Notes: a model not told the origin generated them from the letters alone. Positions 34,716 through 46,586 are shown, counted from the first letter of the stretch. The stretch is 64,000 nucleotides of DNA from Ursus arctos (GCF_023065955.2 NW_026622797.1:57595689-57659688), one strand, 5' to 3'. Program-made: numbers and translations.

Positions 34716-37700
34716 GTTTTTGAGGGAAGCAGTGTGGTCTAGCCGAAAGGCAGAGGCTTCCAAGTAAAAAGGAATTCCAAAAAATCTGCTTGATCACACA
34801 ATATACTATGTAACTAAGGAAGCGCCGCGTTGGCTCTATGGGTGGGAAGATCAGGTAACAAAATGTTACTGCATTAGTACCTCTTCATTCTGTGTGAACC
34901 GGTCAGGTAATAAACACAGTGCTCTCGGGACAAGCCCAAGAATAACAAACCTAATACAGCAGTGGAATTTACCGATGTGCTCTGCCACTAAGGCAGTGCG
35001 AACCCAGGAACATATGCAGAGATGATAAATTCATGAGTGTGTCTGGTAGAAGAGCTGAAACAGATGTGCAGAGCGAGGGACATCAAAGTTAAAACAATTA
35101 CCATCTCAACAAATGGTAGTTCTCCCAGATACAAGCTTTGCATTTTTAAAAGACCTGGGCATTCTTTATATCGTACAGGCAAATGGAGGTGGTACTTTCG
35201 GATGTGAAGCATATGTAAATCATTAAAACAAAGCAAAACAAAGCCGAATGGCCATTAGTTGCTTTAAAAGATACTTCCATTCAGCGGCAAATGTCAAGGC
35301 ATGCATTCAAATCATCTGGGGAACAGCCTTTTTTTCCCCTCCCCCCCTCTGCCGCCCTCTCCCAGAGGCTTCCCTGACATGGATATATTCGCCATCCTCG
35401 CCTTGGCAAGGGTGAGAGTTGGGGCCAGAAGGGAGATCAGCCTTCTTCTACTGCCAGGTGACATTGACAATGGGGCAAACAGTGAGTAAGAGCGGCAGAT
35501 ACAGCCAGGCCTAGGGGTAGATGTGGCTGGAGGCACAGCCAGAGTTTTCTCTGGTCCATAGAACTGAAGTCCTTATAATGCGGATGCTTCATTCAGATGC
35601 TGGGGATTTCAAATGGTTTAGAAACAACAATCATTCAATGTGCTCTTTTGCCTATGTTACATGTAAAGGAATTTGAAAAGATTTTTCCATTAGGTGATGA
35701 TTATGTGTTTTATTCCAAGCTTATTATAATAGGTAAGATCCAGATTTGGTAAATTAATAGGTAAATGAACTATGCTCTTTTTGACTTTATGTATAGGTAT
35801 TTTTATATGGAATAGAAAAGTGCCAAAACATAATTTTTGAAAACCATATTTCATTTTCCCTACCTGCGGTGGCTTCGTTGTCTTATCTCTTAAAAACATC
35901 AATAACTGAAAAGACTTGCACCTCTGGATATTTCAAGGGGGATGCTTTGCCTGCAAATGGTATTTATTTGGTATTTCAGTAGCTTTTAAGTTTTAGTGCT
36001 CCTGTTTAACAGTCTTTAAAAAAATGTAAACTACTTGCCTGTTTTTCCAACAAATCATAAATTGCCTAGATGGAAAAATAGCATTATAATGACTTAATGG
36101 CTGATGACCATTCAGAATCAGATCTGAAGATTCTACTTTTTCACTGTGTGCCTCTAGTGAAAATGCTGTTTTACGAAAATGATACCTCAGCATGCAAACT
36201 CAGACTCCATTATGACTTTCATGTCACAGTCACACAGTTTACTGGTTCAAAAAAAAAAAAAAGTGTTGCTATGCTCTGTGCTACTGGAATTGAATTAAAT
36301 TATTAAACACAAGCTGCCAAAGAAATATTAGTGTGGCTGAATATTTTTGTGGATTTGTTGGTGAGCCTGTGTGTTCTTTAGAGTTTAGTTGCAATTATAG
36401 GAATTCTCCACAAGGGACGCGTGCCGGTTAAGTGGCTGCCTCCAAGAATAGAGAGGACGCTGTGTAGCAAGGGGAATAAATAAGATGTATTTGACTCTCT
36501 TTTCTAAAAATAGATATCCATCTCATTTCATGTGTTTATTTAGAAATTATTCCTTTAATTTCTAGGACGCTGGGAGTATATAGTAAAGTGTTTTGGTAGC
36601 CATATGGAATAAGACTACAGCCACAGAGATGCTTGACCTGGTCGGGTGTTGGATGGAAGCAGTCACTAGTTTGCCAATTACACTTATCTTGCCAGTGCTT
36701 TCTTATATCTGACAAATTCAAGTGTGAATCATCCATGTGAGAATAGACCAGCATACTGTCGCTATGCTTTTTGTATGCCTTTTATGTATGCCTTACTAAT
36801 AAGCCAAGATATTTAATACATTGATTAGAAGGCGTATGGAACTGTGTTGAGATCATGGACAAATAGAAGAGTGAAGTGAGAATCTCTACCCCTACCCACC
36901 ATTGTTCTGAACTTGAAATATTTTGTCCAAAGCAGGCTGTGTAGAGTCCTGAGGGACAAACCCAGGATACACATTTAACATGCACTTTAAATTTTGGTTG
37001 TTCTATCTTTCAAGCTGAATTTAAATCTCATTAATTTTTAGTGAGAGCACAATAGTTAAATATCTTGCAGATGTAGCTTGTGTATTTAAAATTCCTTAGA
37101 AGTTTTCCATTTAGGGTTTTTACTACATTAGTTTGATCTACTGTGCATGACAATATGGCATGTGCATTTCTCTCAGGATGTGCAATTTGATTTCATACTG
37201 TGGAAAAATCCAGAGCGTAAAATATTAGCATGAACAGTGTCAAGTATCGATGCTAATTCTTTTATTACTGTGACATTATTTAAGGACAGCAATCATTCAA
37301 CTATTTTAAGTGATAGATATTAGAGATTGAAAAACAGCTATGTGATCAGCTAAGATATGTCCTTGGAGAGGAGAAAGTTCTAGAAAGTTCTAGAAAGATG
37401 ATAGATATACATCCAATCATAGATTTCTCCTGCTTGTGCAAGATTACAGAAGATGCAGCTGTTGAATAAAATCAGAATATAACATTTAAAATTGTTGCGT
37501 ATGTGTTATAAAACAAGTTAGTTCACTGTGTGGATCATAGGCTAAAAGCATTTATTTCCAAAAAGGCATAGATACCTTCATTCCTTAGCAGACATATATA
37601 TTTTAGCACAAATGATGTTGCCTTGTAAGATGACAAGAAAAAAAAAAATCCAATATACACTTTGGGGACTTCTAAGGAATTAGAAAGGTGAAGACTTCTG

Positions 37701-38054
37701 TTAAAATGAAAATTATTTAAAAAGATAATATTCTGATTTACATTGCCTATTTTTAGAAGCTTTGTTAAATATAAACTTCCTAGAAAAATTTAGTTTGAAT
37801 AGAAGAAAATTCCGTACAACTGGTTTTCTCTTGGATTCAAATTTCTTACCCTGATTTTAGGAATAGGACCACATGTCTTTTCTCTAAGTATTTTGTGGAA
37901 AAGCTAGAATATATTCAGTGGAGGGATGCAGTAATAATATTTTACTTTGTTCTCATACTTTCACAGTTGACAGAGCACTGTGACCTACATTATTTATATT
38001 CCTAAAATACATTCAGGACAAAAATATTAATCACAATTTAAAATTCTAGAAATG
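34716..38054. other. Long low-copy tract
   Basis: More than 3 kb with no recognised repeat apart from small A runs (for example 36249-36262). AT-rich, no gene. Such repeat-poor tracts in a repeat-dense locus can reflect constraint, but conservation is not visible from one sequence. It contains the HSE-like motif. Confidence 0.35.
37372..37396. promoter_or_regulatory. Heat-shock-element-like array (five pentamers)
   Basis: Five contiguous alternating pentamers, aGAAa-gTTCt-aGAAa-gTTCt-aGAAa, with every GAA/TTC core perfect. HSF1 trimers bind three or more inverted nGAAn units. It can also be read as 2.5 copies of a 10-bp repeat, so it may have arisen by slippage. Binding is not demonstrated. 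Confidence 0.5.
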
Positions 38055-38743
38055 CCAATTCATTCATTAAGCAAATGCTTTTTGAGAATAAAAACTAAGC
38101 ACATAAAAGGATTAGATGGGTTAGATGTTGGAGATGAAAGCACATCAGGCTGGTGAGGAGAGGAAAATTACAATATAGTATTATAGGTCTACAAGGGGAT
38201 CACTTACAAAGGGCAGCGGGACAACTAATCTTCTTGGGAGAAGTTGGTGCACGCAGGGAGGCTTCAGGCAGGAAGCTGACAGTGAAGGCCTAGGGAGCAT
38301 TGGTCAGTGCACCAGTGAGGATAGGGCAGACTAGACAGGGAAGGTAAAGGGCAGAGCTCTGAGCAGAGATGGCATGCTGGGGACTACACAAAGTTTACTG
38401 TGGTCAGGAGCACAGAGTTTGATGTAAGGAAAGACTGGCTCAAGCTGGGATCAAATCATGCAAAATCTTGTGCACTTTGCAAGGAGATTAGATTAGATCC
38501 AGTAGGTTAAGAGAGAGCTTTGAATTTTGAGCAGAGGAGTAACATGCTCAGATCTGAAAGTATCATTTCGTCACCTGTTTGGAGAATGGAAGGGAAGAAA
38601 AATATCTTGAATAACTCTTGGGCTCTGGCTCAGGATGATTCTGGTGCCATTCCCTGAGATTGGGAGTTCAGGAGGAGAGCAGGTTAGAAGAGTGGAGGTG
38701 GGGACAGTAAGGGAGACAGTGAGGTCTATTTGAATATGCTGAG
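38055..38743 (-). mobile_element. L2, antisense
   Basis: 'attcattcattaagcaaatg', 'gatgttggagatgaaagcac', 'gggaggcttcaggcaggaag', 'caaatcatgcaaaatcttgt', 'ttttgagcagaggagtaaca' and 'tgctcagatctgaaagtatc' follow the antisense L2 order. The open frames inside are not genes. Confidence 0.75.
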
Positions 38744-38974
38744 GGGCACCTGGGTGGCTCAGTCAGTTAAACCTCCCATTCTTGATTTCTGGATTTTGGC
38801 TCAGGTCATGACCTCAGGGTCCTGAGATCAAGACTCGCTTAGGGCTTCTCACTCATTGGGAGTCTACTTGAGATTCTTTCCCTTTTCCCCTCCTTCCACT
38901 TGTGCACGCACATGTGCACACGCACTCTCTCTCTCTCTCAAATAAATAAATAAATAAATCTTTTTAAAAAAAGA
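38744..38974 (+). mobile_element. Can-SINE, sense, with TSD
   Basis: Head 'gggcacctgggtggctcag', A-box side 'tcagttaaacctccc', 'gggtcctgagatcaagactc', (CT)n and (AAAT)n tail. GAATATGCTGAG at 38732-38743 and GAATATGTTGAG at 38975-38986 form a 12-bp TSD with one change. Inserted in antisense L2. Confidence 0.97.
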
Positions 38975-39184
38975 GAATATGTTGAGATTGGCAGGAATAG
39001 GAAGGATCAGGCTTCTAATAGGCCATTATATATACTGGTCAGGATTCAGCATGGAGCTAGACTGAAATGCTAATAAATATAAATGGGCAAGTCACAAAAA
39101 TGACCATAAGCGGAGAAGATGTAGGCCCGTCTGACATCTCAACCATTTTGAGCAGGAAATCCCAACTATGAAGACAGAAGCAAT

Positions 39185-39425
39185 GCAGTGTGTATGTTGA
39201 GACTGGAGCCAATTGCCTGGGGTTAGATCCTGGCTTTCCTGCTTATGACCCAAGGCAGTTCTATGACCCTGGGCAGATTAGTTTCTGTGCCTCAGTTTCC
39301 TCCACTGTAAAATGTGAATAAGAAAAATACTGACTTCAAGGGGTTGTTGTGAAGACAGAGTTTCAATAATGTTTATCTTTTATTCACGTGTAAAGTATTT
39401 GGGACTTATAAGTTGCTATTATTAT
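39185..39425 (+). mobile_element. MIR SINE, sense
   Basis: 'actggagccaattgcctggg', 'gttagatcctggctttcct', 'gcctcagtttcctccactgt' and 'aaggggttgttgtgaagac' give a nearly complete sense MIR core. Confidence 0.85.
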
Positions 39426-39610
39426 CATTAATAATTATCTTTATTATTCTTCTCCTAAGGCCTCACACTGGAATCTCCATGGTTCATTGGGTTGCAATAT
39501 GATGGTTTAATTTTATTCTTGTTGGACCAGAGGGATCTGTTAAGAAATGGTCAACCAGTGGAATATTCTTGTTTTCAACTCAAAACTGTGTTATCTGCTT
39601 TTAAAAACAG

Positions 39611-39837
39611 GGGCTAGCAGCCAGCTCAGCTTGAGGGAAGCTTGTAGGTGGCCGGGAGAATGTCAAAGCAGCTTGGTGGAGTTCTCCTGCTCCGAAGGAC
39701 TGGAGTTGCCCTACCGAATTGGTGGAAGAGAAACTAGCGGAGATGAGTGTGACTTGCAGACTTGTGACCAGCTGTTTCAACTGGCAGCCAGAGGAATGGT
39801 GACACAGCTGGTGCTTTGGACCCTTCTGAATCCTGTG
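39611..39837 (+). other. Exon-like open segment, doubtful
   Basis: An AG (39609-39610) after 'tgttatctgcttttaaaaac' could be a splice acceptor with a weak pyrimidine tract. GTAAGA at 39838-39843 is a good donor. The 227-nt interval is open in the frame that runs from 39547 to 39885 and would end in phase 0. The translation (for example RIGGRETSGDECDLQTC) matches no family that I know. It could be a lncRNA exon, a cryptic exon or chance. Confidence 0.15.
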
Positions 39838-39954
39838 GTAAGAAACAGCCAGATCTTTAAGTGTCCCCAGTGTGCTCCACCTTGATGACCCACCATTCTA
39901 GGTACAGTTTGTGGGAATCTGAATTAAAGTCATAATTTAATATTTTGCTTATTT

Positions 39955-40115
39955 GGATGTTATCTACCCTTTAAGATTCAGTTCAAATACAACTTCATCA
40001 AAAAAAAAAAAAAAAATCCAGCCTCCTCTATAAATGCTTCCTTGGGTATCCCAAACTAAAATAATTTTTTCCTTCTATAAATGTTACCATTGTTCACAAT
40101 ATTGCAAAAATGAAT
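39955..40115 (+). mobile_element. L2 fragment, sense
   Basis: 'agattcagttcaaatacaac', 'ctcctctataaatgcttcct' and 'gggtatcccaaactaa' resemble L2 before its terminus. Interrupted by a run of 17 A (40000-40016). Confidence 0.55.
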
Positions 40116-40117
40116 AG

Positions 40118-40250
40118 GCCAAAAACTAACATTTACCCAAAGCTTGCTATATAGCAGGCGCAATTTAAGCACTTTGCATGTATAATTTCATTTAATATAG
40201 ACCATAGTATAGTCTTAATAATAATCAATTACTGCTCTGATTTTCAGTTG
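40118..40250 (-). mobile_element. MIR SINE fragment, antisense
   Basis: 'aaaactaacatttaccc', 'gctatatagcaggcgcaatt', 'taagcactttgcatgtataa' and 'tttcatttaatatagacc' are the reversed 3' half of MIR. Confidence 0.75.
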
Positions 40251-40929
40251 ATGTCTTCAGTTATTTCTTTTATAGTTTATATATTGTTTACATAATATAT
40301 TTTGTATTTCTTAATTCATATACTTTCCATAAGTTTATTCCTAGAGTAGAATGACCAGAGATCAGGGAGCTTATGTTATCTGTTTCAGAACTTGATAGAA
40401 TATGATGCTTGTTGATTTGATCTAATAGGATCAGGGTTGCCATGTTGCACAACTTCAGAGGGTATCAGTTCAACTGGTGGTCTACGTGTATGGTGCCCCC
40501 CAAAGTTGTGTTGTGCACAGATGGGGTGGTCATATGCATGGGCCCTGGATAGGATGCAGATGGATCTATCATTGAACTGAAAAGCAACCTTACACAAGGA
40601 CAGGTGAGTTCTTTGTCTGTTGGTCTGTTTTCCTCTGGTAGACTCTGAAGTCTTGGCAAGCAGGGCCCATGTGGTGCTGACCCTGTCCTATCTTGCATAG
40701 CACTAAAAACACAGGATTTTGCAGCAAGAATATTTGCAAATGACATTTGTTTGAGAATAGGGCAAGGGTGTCGAGGCAAAGTACTTTGGCCACCCATCTG
40801 CACTCTTGCTTTCTTGTGTTCCTAATAGTAGAATAAATGGCTTTCTTGACCTACAGAGTGAAAGAAATAACACTAAACAAATTTAAGAGAAGGTGGATAG
40901 AAAATGAACTTCATGGACATTACAACTCA
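40251..40929. other. Low-copy sequence
   Basis: No recognisable gene or repeat. The antisense 112-codon frame (40465-40803) shows no domain or splice context. Confidence 0.3.
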
Positions 40930-41075
40930 TCTGTCCTTCAGGTATTACAGATAAGGTTAGGCAGGCCAGAGAGGTTAAATGATTTGCCCGAGGTTACACA
41001 GCTCCCTGGCAATGGAGCTTGGTCTAGCTCATAGGTCTCTGACTCCCAGTCCAATGCTTTTTCCATTATACACTG
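40930..41075 (-). mobile_element. MIR SINE fragment, antisense
   Basis: 'cagataaggttaggcaggcc', 'agaggttaaatgatttgccc', 'gaggttacacagctccctgg' and 'actcccagtccaatgctttt' are the reversed 5' half of MIR. Confidence 0.85.
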
Positions 41076-41339
41076 TCAGAAAGAATGTCATGTAATGATT
41101 TCTTTTCAAGAAACGGAAATCCCGCATTAGAATTTACAGATTGCTTCCAAATAAATAGATTTTAAATTTCTGAAATTAACCTATTGTTTATTTAACAAAA
41201 GCCTGCCTAACACCTACTGAATTGTCTGTCTCTGTGTATCTACAAATGGATATGTATTCCTAAGCCTTTGTATTTCCGATGAAAAGTTACCCCTGCACGT
41301 AATGCTGAACTAATTTAGAACATTTGCCTTTGTTGAAAC

Positions 41340-42250
41340 AAAAGCAATTCGTTTCATTCACATCAATAATATGTAATTGTATGTATAGTGAGCCGTGCTC
41401 ACCCGGGCTAATGAATATTCAACCAGTAGTGAGAGAAGGGCGCCCCTGGAATGATCACGAGGGTCCCTTTCTGATTTAGCATCACACCCAAGAGTCAGGC
41501 AGGACAACACAGCTTTCTCTTCCCAGTTCGATAGCCAGGCCCCGTGGCTCCGCCCACCCTGACGCAGAGGCCCGCCTGTCTGATTTGGGGGCTCTGGCAA
41601 AAAGCCTGAGCCCATTGATTACAGATCGCTGTTAATAAAGAGCATTTGTAATGCAGCAGTGGCGAGGCGGTCTCCGCACGCCGGTTCATGATGGCCCTTC
41701 AGGCTCCACAATTAAGTCGTCCAGCAGGCATGCCCCCTGTTGCAGCTGCTCTGTCAATCTCATTTTGAAGCACAAATGATCTTAGACCCAGTGTTTGACA
41801 TGGGGTTTTAACACCAAAGAAGGCAATTCTGCAACTTCAAATGAGCCTAATTGGCTGAGCGCTCGGGCGTTCACTCAAGCTGCTTCAGTCCATCAGAGAG
41901 AGATTTCCCGCTAATTGAACTGCTCAGAAGGAAAAGGACCACGAGGAATCACAAGGTGCGGAACCATTGGAGAGGGTGGCGTATATTTTTTTCATGATAG
42001 CAAACCTAAAGATACATTCCTCCTTCTTAATCAGCCACCTGTCAACATAAAAAAGGTAGTTATCGCTGCAGATGCTCACAGAGTTATGATCTAAAATTGA
42101 GTTGTTGCTGTCAGGAGTGTAAATGTACATGTGTTGCTGATAAAAGACATTTCAAAACATTTTGGTCTGCACAGCATTTTTCTGCATCAATCTGAAGGCT
42201 GCCCGAAATAAAAACATGTACATCCAGACTGCTAGAGAGGACCGAGGAAA
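41340..42250. promoter_or_regulatory. Candidate conserved non-coding element / enhancer block
   Basis: About 900 bp free of recognised repeats. CpG is retained (gagcgctcgggcg, ccgcacgccgg). Developmental-type motifs are dense: homeodomain cores (CACAATTAAG, CCTAATTGGC, GCTAATTGAAC), E-box CAGCTG, a PBX/MEIS-like CTGTCAATC and 'cattgattaca'. This composition is usual for deeply conserved enhancers near developmental genes. No cross-species comparison was possible, so this is inference from composition. Confidence 0.5.
41728..41746 (-). promoter_or_regulatory. CTCF-like core motif
   Basis: The minus strand reads GCTGCAACAGGGGGCATGC. The central CAnCAGGGGGC core matches CTCF but the outer positions fit poorly. 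It lies inside the candidate enhancer block. Confidence 0.35.
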
Positions 42251-43435
42251 CCTACTAGAGCTGCCTCAGTTGGAGTCGGGGTTTTATTCATCCAACACCT
42301 TCCTGCGCCTGTCCTTCCTCTGTTAAATCAGGATCACATGGGAAGAAATGGGATCTCTGTATCTGCGTCTACAGCCGTGTTTATATCCTTATCTATCTGG
42401 CTGCTCTATCTGTGTCCAGATCCACACCCATCTCGATATATCTGGTATTTCTTATGCGACCTAGAGTAAATAATATTCTGTGCATAGTAACAGCTTATAT
42501 AGCAATATTGAAAGAGTATTTAATTATGAAATTGTGAAATTGATACAGCAATGTATCAGGCAGGACCTTGGAACTAGGAGAATTGATCTGATGTGAGGTT
42601 TTCTAAGCCAAAACATTGCTTAAAAAGTATTACTTAATAACTCTGTTGTTGGTGTCAGATTCTCCCCATATGTATCTAATTTACACAAATGTGGTTTTAC
42701 ATGACATGGTGGTTGAAAAATAATTAGGGGGTGGGATAAAGAAATGAGAAGATATAGAAAAAGACTTAGGACTGGCTTAATCTTTTCAGATATTTTATTT
42801 CAGATTTGGAAAGGATCTAGAAAACATTCCACTACATATTTTAAGATATGCAAGGGTTGGGGAGTGAAATGTGCTCGGTTTCGGCTACCTTTCAGTCCGG
42901 GAGCCCGCAGTGTGCGCGTTATGGTGCCTGAGCCTCGGGGCTCATGGCGGTAGCTGTGCTCAGGGGGCAGTATTTTAAGTCTTCAGAGTTGATCATCTGA
43001 GTTCTTCCTTTGCCTTACTTTGTGAGTTTGGGTAAACCATTCACCTTTCCTCGGCCTCATTTTTCTCGTCTTAAAAAGTAGCAAGACTGAGGATGATCCC
43101 CTGGCAATGTCATCCTGAGGATGCGCGATGAAAGGACAAACCACTTTTTTCACAAGTTTCATCTCTTTTTGGGTGGGGGAGGACGTATATAATTTTGTGC
43201 GCTGTGTTAGGGTCAATTTCTATTCAAAACCCCAAAGAAATCAGATCCTCCTTAATTCCCCATTCAAGGCAGATTTAGCAAATGATCCTGGTCAGAATCG
43301 CCCTACTGAAATAAGTCCGTTTTGGAATCAGCACCTGCTTGCTGAGTGTCTTGGGCTAAAGTAGAGAGATGTTGCTGCTTTTTCCCAGGCAAGGACTTGA
43401 GTCAGGATGACTGTTCACAGGTTAAGCTGGCAGTA
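42251..43435. other. Low-copy sequence
   Basis: No gene or recognisable repeat. A CpG-containing patch at 42875-42950 (gctcggtttcggc, gtccgggagcccgc, tgtgcgcgtt) stands out from AT-rich surroundings but is too short to be a CpG island. Confidence 0.35.
42954..42972 (+). promoter_or_regulatory. CTCF-like core motif
   Basis: CTGTGCTCAGGGGGCAGTA keeps the CAGGGGGCAGTA right half of the CTCF consensus but has a poor left half. It sits next to the CpG patch. Confidence 0.35.
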
Positions 43436-44425
43436 AAAAATGAACTTGTCTTATATTTAATTTTTATTTTTAGTAAGGTAATAAATGCACATGGTTAACA
43501 GAGCAGAAGAGAGCACCAAGAAGCTCCTATTAATAGTTGCAGCTCCCACCCCCGCTCCTACCCTGCCCTAATTCCTGTTTTCCAGAAGAAACCTCTTGCT
43601 ATTCTTAGAACTTCTTTGGGCACAGTTACCTTCAATTTTTAAGTACCATGCTTATTTCTCTAATATTTCTTGATTTGTTAATTTTAGGGACAATCTGTTA
43701 TTAATTTCTTGTTATGTAATATGAGGAACTAACTATCCTATACCTCTCTTAACTTCCCCGTCCCAACCCTCCATGCTATTAGTATATAGACATTTTTGGT
43801 TAAATCAATAATGTACATTGTGATAATATGCGAGTTCACCCATATCGCGTGATACAGTTATTTTTGCTCTCTTGAACACTTTTTTTAAAAACTTGAAATC
43901 AAGATTTTCCTGATTCTTCCATTTATTTATGTTTTTAATAGATTTAGTTAGATATCACACAAAGTTCACCCAAAGTGTGCAATTTAATGGTTTTTAGCAG
44001 ATTTACCAAGTTTCGCAATTATCACCCTCACCTAATTTTATAACATTTTCATCATCTCCAAAAGAAAGCTAAAACTCAATTAACAGTCACTGTCCATTCT
44101 CCCCTCCCACCCTGTCCAGCTGTAGACAAACACTAATCTGTAACCTACCCATATAAATTAACCTATTCTGGACATTTCATGTAGATGGGATCATATGAGT
44201 CTGGCTACTTTCACTTAATGTAACCTTTTCAAAATTTATCCCTATTGTGGCACATATTAGTACTTCATTTCTTTCTATGGCCAAATAATATACCATTGTA
44301 TGGATAGACGTAGATATCCACGCATCAGCTGATAGACCTTTGGATGGTTTCCACTTTTTGGCTATTTTGAATAATGCTGCTGTGAATATTCATGTATCAT
44401 TTATTTTTACTCATATACTTTTCTC
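43436..44425 (-). mobile_element. L1M 3' UTR, antisense
   Basis: From 43920 the match is clear: 'aagttcacccaaagtgtgca', 'gtttcgcaattatcaccctc', 'gacatttcatgtagatggg', 'tatggccaaataatatacc', 'gttttgaataatgctgctg'-like words. 43436-43920 is less certain (tttttagtaaggtaataaatg). Confidence 0.75.
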
Positions 44426-45324
44426 TTTTTCCGTCCTTATTATTTTTTTCTGTATGTTCCTTCAGATCTGACATACAACAGTTAGTGATTTTTTTCCTCT
44501 AATGCTCAAATACATCAGATAAAATTTTCCCCCCTTCTCTTCTGGAATCCATTCTTATGGGTCTTCTTTCCTTCTGCTCTAATCTGGATGGTTACCCTCA
44601 AATCTACTAAGTAGCTTTCTTACTGGAACATTCTTTCAGTGTACCTCTGTGTCAAAGCCCCTATATCCTGGATCGCATGCCATTCAGTTTCTCAGTTGAT
44701 TCCCCCTTGAGGTTGAAGATGTGTGGGGCACCAGAGGGCACTTGGGGTCCAACTTGGGGGCACTTGGGGTCCAACATGCAGGCTTTCAATTGCCATCTCA
44801 CATCCCACCTCCAAACCCTGAGCTTCCTGGGAGCCCTGGGTGAATCGACGGACTTGTCATTGGTAGCCCCTCTGCTCTGCTCTTCATCGCCCAAATGTGC
44901 ATTAAAATCCCTTGTATACAGAAGCCTCCTCTTTAGTTCTCTTGTCCTTATGAGTTTATACTGTCCTTGTCCCTTTAGTGTCACTGGGAAAGGGTCACTG
45001 GAGAGAGAGAAGAGAGAATAATGTGTGGACTGAATGAGGACTTGATTTCAGGACTTGATTTCAGTGATCTAGTTTGGTTCCTCAAAACCATTCTTTCCTA
45101 CTTACAGGCTTTCTCCTTTCTTTCGGATTGGAATTTTAAATTCCCTGTAAGAAAAAATAATCACCAATGTTTATTTTATTTTACCTGTTCATACTCACAA
45201 AACATAGAAGTCATTAAAAAAATTACGAAAGCAAAAATGAAATACCAGCGACTCATAAAGGATAGGTGTTCATCAAGCCCAACAGGGGCTGGAATTAATT
45301 AGACATGGAAGGGAGATTAGGGAC
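44426..45324. other. Low-copy sequence with two short tandem duplications
   Basis: No gene. GGGCACTTGGGGTCCAAC occurs twice at a 22-bp period (44736-44753 and 44758-44775). AGGACTTGATTTC occurs twice at a 13-bp period (45037-45062). The overlapping frames (44661-45021) are unsupported. Confidence 0.5.
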
Positions 45325-45475
45325 ATAGGGCCTAACTCAGTCCTGTAGGAATGAGGAAACAGGTTCCGTGAGGCCACCTGACATGCTCAGGATCCCACAG
45401 CAAATAGGTGAGAGGGAGTCACAAGGAGGACCTGGGAACACTGGACTTGACTCAGTCCAGTGAACCTTTTATCCT
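45325..45475 (-). mobile_element. MIR SINE, antisense
   Basis: 'aggaatgaggaaacaggttc', 'tgacatgctcaggatccc', 'acagcaaataggtgagaggg' and 'actggacttgactcagtcc' give the reversed MIR. Confidence 0.65.
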
Positions 45476-46394
45476 ACCCACTACCTCCCATATTACCCTT
45501 TGACCTTTGCTAGCCTGTCTATAAAGACCTCAAGGAAGAATTCTGCAATCTCTTTAGAAGCATATTCCAAGGACCTAGTGGTCCCCATGGAAATTCTTTT
45601 AGACACACAGTGTAAGCAACCCTCTTGGGTCACAATTAAAGCCTGCTTCTTGTTTGTTTCTTTGCTTAGTAAAGGCATAGAGTCTCTGGCATGATTCGTT
45701 TTGATGACTATCAAGTCATTCCTCATTTTCTATTTCTTTAGGACTACAAACGAGGTAAATAGCAGCCACCTCTCCAGGCCATAAAGCTGAAGTAAAATAA
45801 CACACGAGAGTGCTTGGTGTAAAGCATGGCATCCTATAAATGCCGGAACCATGCTTTATTTTCCTTTAAAGCAAAGCTGTCATATGAAACATCGCATTGG
45901 TATCAAGCAGGTATATGATATATCTAGGGTCATTCTTTGCTTTCTACTGGAATTGTTCTAGAACTTTGAACCAGCTTTGACTTACAGACACTTTGTCAGG
46001 AGCTTTCGAATAAAGTTCTTCTATAAGAAGCTGGTTCGTGCTGGATATGACAGGTGAATTTCAATGCGGCTCCTCTCTTGGTGTGTCCAATTCCACTTCA
46101 ACCTCTGCACTCACTCGGACCCTGCTAGGCCACGTTTATCGTGGTGTTTCCCGTCAGCATGAACTGCTCTATCAACAAATTGCCTCTGTATAACATTTCA
46201 TTCTTCCAAGGAAACTCATGTTAGGAAAATTGTGTTCAAATTTTTTTTCTCTTCTTTATTCTTAAATTCCTTGTTCTTGATTTTTTGCAACTTTTTTTGT
46301 AGTTTTATCCCTCTCGTGGTATATGCTTAAGTAAATTATGCTACAACAGTTTGGTGATCCATAAAACGAAAAACAACTGTAGACATCAATTAGC
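45476..46394. other. Low-copy sequence
   Basis: No recognisable gene or repeat. Confidence 0.3.
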
Positions 46395-46515
46395 TTTTAT
46401 TTTAAAGACAAGAGAACTGAGGACCAGAGAGGAGGAAAAAGTTGCTCAAAGTCCCACGGCTAATTTATGTCCCAGTACTCCTGACCTCCTATCTTGCCAC
46501 TCCATCTTAATTGCC
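46395..46515 (-). mobile_element. MIR SINE fragment, antisense
   Basis: 'acaagagaactgaggaccag', 'gttgctcaaagtcccacggc' and 'tactcctgacctcctatc' are the reversed 5' half of MIR. Confidence 0.7.
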
Positions 46516-46586
46516 TTCTACTGAGCTCTACTCATTTGTTCCAAACTATTATTCTCGTATATCCAGGCCATTTAAAATTCTGTATC

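Noticed and set aside
44661..45021. Overlapping 107- and 114-codon frames on opposite strands
   Set aside because: The duplicated GTWGP peptide comes from a 22-bp tandem DNA repeat. No domain or splice context.
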